Below are positions 58,650-64,000 of a stretch of 64,000 bases of DNA, one piece after another. Below the pieces are notes generated by a model that saw nothing but the letters and a program-made list of their open reading frames with translations, was not told the origin of the DNA and did no database searches. The position numbers and the translations under genes are program-made. Origin of the DNA: Verrucomicrobiia bacterium (GTDB lineage: Bacteria; Verrucomicrobiota; Verrucomicrobiia; Limisphaerales; JAEYXS01); the NCBI GenBank assembly GCA_036405135.1, contig DASWYF010000013.1, forward strand, positions 293,538-357,537. Reading direction: 5' to 3'. The first letter of the stretch is position 1, and every line of letters begins with the position of its first letter.

Positions 58650-59596
58650 AGCTTCAACCCATCCAAAACGGAGGCAAGGCTGTTCAAATCGCCGCCACCC
58701 GTGACCTTAGGTTGAGGGGCAGGCGTGAGCATCCGTTTCATGTATTCTGCGGCATCGGCCACGTTGGTGACGGATTTGGGCAGGGTGGCTCCGGCGGCAT
58801 TGGGATGGCCACCGCCTTGGAAGAGTTGGGCGATGGGCAGGGCTTCGCCGTTCTTGCTGCGGAAGCTGACCATCACGGTATTGGCCGAGCGGCGGAATAT
58901 GGTGGCGAGGACGGGGTAAGGGGTGGCTTGCTCATCGAGCAGGCGGTGGACGATGAGGTTCACATTCCCCACTACAGTGTTCACCCAACCGACTTTATCG
59001 CTTAGCGGTTTGACGTTATTGCGGCTCCAATCGAAACCGATGGGGTCTTCTACGCGGCGCTTCACGGCAATCACTTCGAGCAGTGGATGGTCGAGCAGGT
59101 TTTCCAAGCGACCATCAATGATCTCGTAGAGATTCCAGAAGCCGTAGGTTTTCACCAAGTTCGCGTAATCTTGGGCGAGGGCGAAATCGGGGGCGTCTTC
59201 GAGGAAGAGGTCGGCGATGTTGTTCAGGTAGACGAGGCGTTCCAAGGCAGGGGAACCGAGACCGTGTTCACAGGCCAGTTCATAACAGAGGAGACCGGCG
59301 GATTTAGCCTTGTCGTGGATGAGCTTGGCATGCTTGGCAGTGACATCAGTGATGTGGTGATCCAGGACGAGCCAGTTGGGCTTGTCGAAGCGGGCTTCAA
59401 AGGTGAAATCGCTCACCCAAGCTGCCTTCTCTGACATGCTGCGCTGCTTCCAGTAGTTGTTGTGGTGAGCCTCGAGTTTGATGTTTTCGCCGAAGAGTTT
59501 TTCGGCCAAACGACGGAGGATCAGGCCGGAGGTGAATCCGTCCAGATCACTTTCATGGGTGAGGATGACCTCAGGTTTGGGCAAATCGATCGCCAT
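58646..59596 (-). CDS. DHH/DHHA1-family phosphoesterase
   Basis: A 316-residue DHH-superfamily protein. Motifs are HESDLDGF (DxD), LDHHITD and, in DHHA1, GGGHPNAAGATL. The spacing suits oligoribonuclease/NrnA or pAp-phosphatase-type enzymes rather than RecJ. It is convergent with the YHYH gene and overlaps it by four bases. Its in vivo role is not deduced. Confidence 0.85.
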   Translation of the reverse strand: MAIDLPKPEVILTHESDLDGFTSGLILRRLAEKLFGENIKLEAHHNNYWKQRSMSEKAAWVSDFTFEARFDKPNWLVLDHHITDVTAKHAKLIHDKAKSAGLLCYELACEHGLGSPALERLVYLNNIADLFLEDAPDFALAQDYANLVKTYGFWNLYEIIDGRLENLLDHPLLEVIAVKRRVEDPIGFDWSRNNVKPLSDKVGWVNTVVGNVNLIVHRLLDEQATPYPVLATIFRRSANTVMVSFRSKNGEALPIAQLFQGGGHPNAAGATLPKSVTNVADAAEYMKRMLTPAPQPKVTGGGDLNSLASVLDGLKL

Positions 59597-59809
59597 TACG
59601 GAGGGGATGTAGCGTGGCTGGGCGGTTTTGGCGAGGAAAGATGGAGGCAGACAGCGTAATTCGGGCCCAGTAGTCCTTTATGATAAGTTTTGGACAGGGT
59701 TTTTTTGCCTATATTAGCAAGGCTTGACGATGGCTTGCCGATAGCGTTACTTGAGCATCACACAGCATGCAGCCGCCGTATTGGGCTGAAGAACCATCTT
59801 TTTACCCGT

Positions 59810-60757
59810 ATGCGTTATTTCAGGTCTGACAAGCAGAGGAGCAAAGCGTTCACATTGATCGAGTTGTTGGTGGTCATCGCCATCATCGCAATTTTGGCCG
59901 GCATGTTGTTGCCTGCGTTGGCCAAGGCAAAGCAGAAGGCCTTGATCACCAAGTGTTTGAATAATATGAAGTCGATCGGGAATGCCACCGCGATCTACAC
60001 TGGGACCTGGTCGGAAAGATTCCCTCAATCGGTCGCCAAGTTCAATTGGTCCGGCGCCGACCGGCAGTATAGCTGGGATGAAATGTTGGACAAAGGCCTG
60101 GGTGGACAATTGCCGATGTATGGGACGGATATGCAGCAGGGTGCGGCCGTATCGGGGAAAACGCCGAAAATGCTTTTGTGCCCGTCCGACACCATCCCGC
60201 TGAAGAACGGTGCGGATGGCGGCTGGGATAATTCTCAACGGCGGACTTATGCCACCACGCTGTTCAACATGCAGCAAACCAACTGGCCGCCGAACCCCAG
60301 CAGTGACACGGGCATGGGGCTGTATTGGGATTTTACGGATTTCTATCCGAACTGGAATGCGCAGGTGGCGGCGTGGGGTGTGGTAGTGCCGTCTTTTTCC
60401 ACGATGACAAATGATGGGCGTTTCAAATTCAATTTTGATGCCCAGGCGTCGGTCAGAACGGCTACCTTGCAAGCCCCCACCGACACCATCTGGATCACTG
60501 AACAGGCGAACTTTGAAAACCTGGCGGGCAGCCGGGTTTTCTCCGCCATCCATCGCGCGGACATGCATTTGCAGACATCGGACACCAACAGATCCAAGGC
60601 GTATCCGGGCATCGTGCAGAGTGCTTACCATAACAACATGTTCAACTACCTGTATGCGGACGGACATGCGGAGACGAAGAATCCCGCAGCTACTGTCGGT
60701 GTGAACGGCACGCTGGCCGCTCCGAAAGGTGAATGGACGATCAAGGCCAAAGACTGA
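59810..60757 (+). CDS. Prepilin-like protein with type IV N-terminus and DG motif
   Basis: The start is at MRYFRSDKQRSKAFTLIEL (59810). The type IV prepilin segment FTLIELLVVIAIIAILAGM follows a basic leader, with Glu5 of the mature pilin visible. The body is the long beta-rich domain seen in verrucomicrobial and planctomycete prepilin-like proteins, ending with a YLYADGHAE motif (H-x-DG type). Such proteins are numerous in these genomes, and their role (pseudopilus or secreted architecture) is unclear. Confidence 0.88.
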   Translation: MRYFRSDKQRSKAFTLIELLVVIAIIAILAGMLLPALAKAKQKALITKCLNNMKSIGNATAIYTGTWSERFPQSVAKFNWSGADRQYSWDEMLDKGLGGQLPMYGTDMQQGAAVSGKTPKMLLCPSDTIPLKNGADGGWDNSQRRTYATTLFNMQQTNWPPNPSSDTGMGLYWDFTDFYPNWNAQVAAWGVVVPSFSTMTNDGRFKFNFDAQASVRTATLQAPTDTIWITEQANFENLAGSRVFSAIHRADMHLQTSDTNRSKAYPGIVQSAYHNNMFNYLYADGHAETKNPAATVGVNGTLAAPKGEWTIKAKD

Positions 60758-60783
60758 TGCTGAAACTTAAACGGAGATAAACT

Positions 60784-61164
60784 ATGAAGTTTTCTGCATA
60801 TATATTGAGCTTGGGGATGCTGGCGGCAATCGGATGTTCTGATTCCGAACCGGAAGTGCCCGCTGTGCCCGCTCCCGCACCTGCCGCGACTGTGGACCCG
60901 GTTGCCAGCAGTCCCGTGGCACCCACGGGTCCTGCGCCTGCAGTGGCCAGTCCGGCTGCGGCTCCAGCAGGCGATGTAGAGCCGGAGCTGAAGCCGATCC
61001 AGAACGCGATCGAAACTTTTCAAGCCCAGAACAAGCGCATGCCCTTGCACGTGGATGAACTGGTTTCTTCAGGCGCCATCCAATCATTGCCCACTCCGCC
61101 TCCGGGCAAAATCTATTTCATTGATCAGGCCACGAAACGCATCCGCCTCGGCGGGCGTGACTGA
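60784..61164 (+). CDS. Small lipoprotein
   Basis: A 126-residue protein with a lipoprotein signal (LGMLAAIGCSDSEPEV). The N-terminal part is Pro/Ala/Val-rich (low complexity) and the C-terminal part is compact with LPTPPPGKIYFID. It starts 26 bases after the prepilin-like gene and is probably cotranscribed, possibly anchoring that protein to the membrane. Function unknown. Confidence 0.7.
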   Translation: MKFSAYILSLGMLAAIGCSDSEPEVPAVPAPAPAATVDPVASSPVAPTGPAPAVASPAAAPAGDVEPELKPIQNAIETFQAQNKRMPLHVDELVSSGAIQSLPTPPPGKIYFIDQATKRIRLGGRD

Positions 61165-61315
61165 TTCTTTGGTTTCCAACCGAATCGCGAAGGTGAAAGC
61201 CTTCGCGATTTTTTGCTTTCCGGTTTCGGTAGGGAACGCAGTATAGCGGTGTCCGATGGCTCAGAGCGCAGGGAAAGTCCCTTGCCTGAACCCGGCGGCA
61301 AAACGAGATACAGCA

Positions 61316-62128
61316 ATGGCAAACAATCTTTTCGATCTTTCAGGTGATGTGGCAGTGGTCATCGGCGCGACCGGTGTCCTGGGTGGATCTCTGGCTGAAG
61401 GCTTGGCCGCAGCAGGGGCCAAGGTGGCCGTGCTGGGCCGCAATCAGGAACGTGGTGAGGCGCGGGTGAAATCCATTCAAGCGAATGGTGGTCAGGCGGC
61501 GTTCTTCACGGCGGATGCCATCAGCCGTTGCAGCCTCGGTGAAGCGCATGAACAGATCGAAGCGAAGCTCGGTGCGCCGACGATCCTGATCAATGCCGCG
61601 GGTGGCAATGACCCGAAGGTGACGGTGACGGCGGATCATCCGTTCGAGTCCATCAAGTTGGAAGATTGGCAGGCGAATTTCGACATGAACCTGGTTGGTG
61701 GTGTCCTCTTGCCGTGCCAGGAGTTCGGCCCGGCGATGGCGAAGCGCGGCAAGGGCAGCATCATAAACATCGCGAGCGTCTCGGCGCATCTGCCACTCTC
61801 GCGCGTGGTGTCATACTCGGCATCCAAGGCGGCGGTGATCAGCCTCACGAAGTTCCTCGCGCGCGAATGGGCGACGAAGGGTGTGCGCGTGAACACGTTG
61901 ACGCCCGGCTTCTTCCCGGCGGAGCAGAACCGCAAGCTGCTTTTCAATGACGACGGCACGCCGACGGCACGCACGAAGGCCATTTGGGGCCACACACCGA
62001 TGAACCGTTTCGGTGAATCACAGGAATTGATCGGTGCGACCATCTTTCTCGCATCGCACAAGGCGAGCAGCTTTGTGACGGGCACGGACATCACGGTGGA
62101 TGGTGGATTTTTGTCGCAGACGATATAA
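61316..62128 (+). CDS. SDR of the fructuronate/mannonate oxidoreductase type
   Basis: A 270-residue SDR (start MANNLFDLSGDVAVVIG). Cofactor motif GATGVLGGSLAE, catalytic SV...YSASK, and the family-typical end GFFPAEQNRKLLFNDDGTPT plus NRFGE that I associate with SDR-type D-mannonate oxidoreductase (the non-UxuB route). It would reduce fructuronate to mannonate in uronate metabolism. No other uronate gene lies adjacent. Confidence 0.8.
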   Translation: MANNLFDLSGDVAVVIGATGVLGGSLAEGLAAAGAKVAVLGRNQERGEARVKSIQANGGQAAFFTADAISRCSLGEAHEQIEAKLGAPTILINAAGGNDPKVTVTADHPFESIKLEDWQANFDMNLVGGVLLPCQEFGPAMAKRGKGSIINIASVSAHLPLSRVVSYSASKAAVISLTKFLAREWATKGVRVNTLTPGFFPAEQNRKLLFNDDGTPTARTKAIWGHTPMNRFGESQELIGATIFLASHKASSFVTGTDITVDGGFLSQTI

Positions 62129-62256
62129 GCAGTCGATAACCCGAGGGGGCACCCCTCATCCTCAATCCTTCTCCCCTCCGAGGGGAGAAGGAGGAGAGCC
62201 GGCGGGTTATTTATAGCGGGTTTGAAGAATCGTTACTGACCGAGTATTTTAAAGTC
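62129..62256. other. Intergenic hairpin before hicB-like gene
   Basis: CTTCTCCCCTCCGAGGGGAGAAG (62,168-62,190) forms a strong stem within the 128-base gap. Similar C/T-G/A hairpins occur in other intergenic regions of the window. Confidence 0.55.
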
Positions 62257-62451
62257 GTGTTACAGCATCGTATCAAAGTTGAATGTGACGAAGATGGAGT
62301 TTGGGTCGCGGAGTGTTTGTCGATTCCTGGCTGTGTCAGTCAGGGGCAAACAAAAACAGCGGCATTGACGAATTTGAAAGAAGCGATCGCGCTTTGTCTG
62401 GAAGTCCGAGCGGAACTGGGAATGCCGCTCACTGTTATTTCTAAATTTTAA
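62257..62451 (+). CDS. HicB-like antitoxin-type protein
   Basis: A 64-residue protein (likely GTG start) with the HicB fold: VLQHRIKVECDEDGVWVAEC, SIPGCVSQGQTKTAALTNLK. The usual HicA toxin is absent on both sides, so it may be solitary or a regulatory HicB homologue. It ends five bases before the LarA-like gene. Confidence 0.75.
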   Translation: MLQHRIKVECDEDGVWVAECLSIPGCVSQGQTKTAALTNLKEAIALCLEVRAELGMPLTVISKF

Positions 62452-62456
62452 TATCT

Positions 62457-63743
62457 ATGCAAGCCATCGGCCAATCCGTTCCGTCGGGTTCCAGCATCTC
62501 GCCGCAGCAAGTGGTGGAGATCGTCGCGCAAGCCTGTCCGGCCAAAGAGTATCGCGACAAGAAAGTGCTGCTCATCGTGCCGGATGCCACACGCACGGCC
62601 CCGGTGGGTTTGCTCTTCAAGACGCTCTTCAACCAGATCGGTGAAGTGACGAAGTCCATGGACATCCTCACGGCGCTGGGCACGCATCAGCCGATGAGCG
62701 AAGCGGCCATCTGCGAGCGGCTCGACATCACCGAAGCCGAGCATCAGGGAAAGTATCGCAAGGTTAAATTCTTCAACCACGAGTGGGATAATCCGGCGGC
62801 ATTGCGGCGCGTGGGCACCATCAGCAAGGAAGATATCCGCGAGCTGTCCAGCGGTCTGTTCGAGATGGAAGTAGGCGTGGACGTGAACAAGCTCGTCTTC
62901 GAATACGACCAGATCATCATCGTGGGGCCAGTGTTCCCGCATGAGGTCGTTGGTTTCTCCGGAGGTAACAAGTATCTGTTCCCCGGTGTGGGTGGACCGG
63001 AGATTTTGAACTTCTTCCATTGGCTCGGCGCAGTCGTCACGAACCCGATGATCATCGGTAACAAGTGGACGCCGGTGCGCAAGGTGGTGGATCGCGCAGG
63101 TGCTTTGGTCACTATTCCGAAGAAATGTTTTTGCATGGTGGTGGCGCCGAACAAGGATCTGGTGGGCCTGTATGCGGGCACGCCGGAGACGGCTTGGGAT
63201 GCGGCGAGCGAAGTCTCGAAGCTGCATCACATCTGCTACAAGGATAAGCCGTTTCACACAGTGCTCTCCTGCGCCCCGGCGATGTATGACGAGCTGTGGA
63301 CGGGTGGCAAGTGTATGTACAAGCTGGAACCGGTGGTCGCCGATGGCGGCGAGCTCATCATCTACGCGCCGCACATCCATGAGGTCTGCATCGCGCACGG
63401 GAAGACGATCATCGAGATTGGTTATCATTGCCGCGATTACTTCCTGAAGCAGTGGGACAAGTTCAAAGATTATCCGTGGGGCGTCATCGCGCACTCCACG
63501 CATGTGCGCGGCATTGGTAAGTTCGAGAATGGTGTGGAACATTGCCGCGTGAAGGTGACGCTGGCGACGGGCATTCCGGAGGAGATCTGCAAGAAGATCA
63601 ACATGGGTTATCGCGATCCGAAGACGATCAACAAGGAAGATTTCGCGAACCGCGAGGATGAAGGCATCCTATATGTGCCGAAGGCGGGCGAGATGCTTTA
63701 TCACCTGAAAAAGCAGCCGAAGTGGGCGGGCGGGGAGTATTGA
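62457..63743 (+). CDS. LarA-like (DUF2088) lactate racemase-family protein
   Basis: A 428-residue protein with the LarA core: LIVPDATRTAPVGLLFK, GFSGGNKYLFPGVGGPEILN and the C-terminal RVKVTLATGIPEEICKKI. LarA racemases need the nickel-pincer cofactor; homologues of this group act on other alpha-hydroxy acids. It is separated from the hicB-like gene by five bases. No maturation genes (larB, larC, larE) are nearby. Confidence 0.85.
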   Translation: MQAIGQSVPSGSSISPQQVVEIVAQACPAKEYRDKKVLLIVPDATRTAPVGLLFKTLFNQIGEVTKSMDILTALGTHQPMSEAAICERLDITEAEHQGKYRKVKFFNHEWDNPAALRRVGTISKEDIRELSSGLFEMEVGVDVNKLVFEYDQIIIVGPVFPHEVVGFSGGNKYLFPGVGGPEILNFFHWLGAVVTNPMIIGNKWTPVRKVVDRAGALVTIPKKCFCMVVAPNKDLVGLYAGTPETAWDAASEVSKLHHICYKDKPFHTVLSCAPAMYDELWTGGKCMYKLEPVVADGGELIIYAPHIHEVCIAHGKTIIEIGYHCRDYFLKQWDKFKDYPWGVIAHSTHVRGIGKFENGVEHCRVKVTLATGIPEEICKKINMGYRDPKTINKEDFANREDEGILYVPKAGEMLYHLKKQPKWAGGEY

Positions 63744-63769
63744 TTTACGATTTGGGATTTACGAATTAC

Positions 63770-63805
63770 GAGCGCCGCTCTGAGATTTCAGGGCGGCGTT
63801 TTTAT
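63770..63805 (+). terminator. Terminator after the LarA-like gene
   Basis: CGCCGCTCTGA and TCAGGGCGGCG form a stem (with small mismatches) followed by TTTTT. It overlaps the edge of a family-1 spacer-like sequence (GATTTACGA) near 63,742-63,768. Confidence 0.7.
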
Positions 63806-63916
63806 TGAGAGTCATCTTTTGAAAATGCCTATGTATATGAGGCACAAGGCACCGAGAATTAGAGCGTTTTAAATAAAGTTATAGCCGTTCTGCGGGAAGT
63901 TTGGCAGAGTTGGGGG
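63806..63916. other. Spacer before the transposase start
   Basis: No gene. GAGCGTTTTAAATAAAGTTAT near 63,861 may be the start of the IS630-type left end, but the terminal repeat cannot be confirmed because the partner is outside the window. Confidence 0.35.
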
Positions 63917-64000
63917 ATGAAACGGCCCATTTCGCTGGATTTACGGCAACGGATTCTGGTTTCTTATGATCAGGACGAAGGGACCCGCGAGGAAATCGCC
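63917..64000 (+). mobile_element. Start of an IS630-type transposase gene, cut by the edge
   Basis: Codons 1-28 (MKRPISLDLRQRILVSYDQD...) match the N-terminal helix-turn-helix of IS630-family transposases. A G-rich ribosome site (GTTGGGGG) precedes the ATG. The rest lies beyond the window. Confidence 0.75.

Noticed and set aside
1..64000. CRISPR array
   Set aside because: The repeated palindromes in the tRNA arrays are irregularly spaced and family-mixed, with no regular 24-40-base repeat-spacer pattern and no cas gene.

Overview
The window looks like a chromosome of the phylum Verrucomicrobiota (probably the Pedosphaera/Limisphaera side), with an integrated mobile element filling its left third. 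The assignment is inferred from gene families: three YHYH-type modules, a hydrazine-synthase-alpha-like cytochrome, a type IV prepilin-like protein with a C-terminal DG motif, a SWIM zinc-finger protein, a serine/threonine kinase with an N-terminal zinc ribbon, and an SDR-type mannonate oxidoreductase. No rRNA or housekeeping marker is present to confirm it.

Region 1 (about 1-19,990) is the right-hand part of a mobile element that continues past the left edge. Almost all genes lie on the minus strand in tight, often ATGA-overlapping order: an adenine-type methyltransferase, a large C5-cytosine methyltransferase, two sister P-loop ATPases, an AAA+ ATPase, a serine recombinase, a RadC/JAB protein and many unknown small proteins. 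At the right end sit an AT-rich region with repeated GTAACA motifs (possible origin), an XRE repressor with a palindromic operator, an excisionase-like gene and a tyrosine integrase, the last two overlapping antisense. No capsid, tail or conjugation gene is visible here.

Region 2 (about 20,000-33,800) is the most unusual part. Two dense tRNA arrays (20,887-23,018 and 32,471-33,781) and one separate tRNA-Cys (28,792-28,866) encode about 20 tRNAs that nearly all share a non-standard elbow. The T-loop carries G at position 55 (consensus TGCRANT, or AGCGTYA or CGARAAT) instead of the near-universal TTCRANY, and the D-loop lacks the GG pair, usually showing AGCAG. They cover at least 15 amino acids. 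One member has a 349-nt gene containing a nested three-arm palindrome. Between the arrays are an AraC/AhpD-like pair, a large secreted cytochrome, a two-domain protein whose reading frame runs through tRNA-Cys, a SWIM protein and a lipoprotein beta-lactamase homologue. An HNH endonuclease gene follows array 2.

Region 3 (33,900-48,740) is ordinary chromosome: an ATP-grasp protein, a PD-(D/E)XK-like protein, a PEP-hydrolase-family TIM barrel, a GxxExxY protein, a cupin, an SDR, AraC and WYL regulators and unknowns, with repeat-rich intergenic DNA around 40,300-41,600.

Region 4 (46,271-58,649) looks like one functional unit. A CpxA/CpxR-like two-component system is divergent from a large YHYH/Ig protein, a fused MbnP-MbnH-like copper/diheme protein, a membrane Ser/Thr kinase and a second YHYH protein. 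Near-identical TTTACA-N5-TTAACA boxes precede three of these genes, which suggests a shared regulon, perhaps for envelope copper handling.

Region 5 (58,646-64,000) holds a DHH phosphoesterase, a prepilin-like protein and its lipoprotein neighbour, a mannonate/fructuronate-type SDR, a HicB-like protein, a LarA-like protein, and the start of an IS630-type transposase cut by the window edge.
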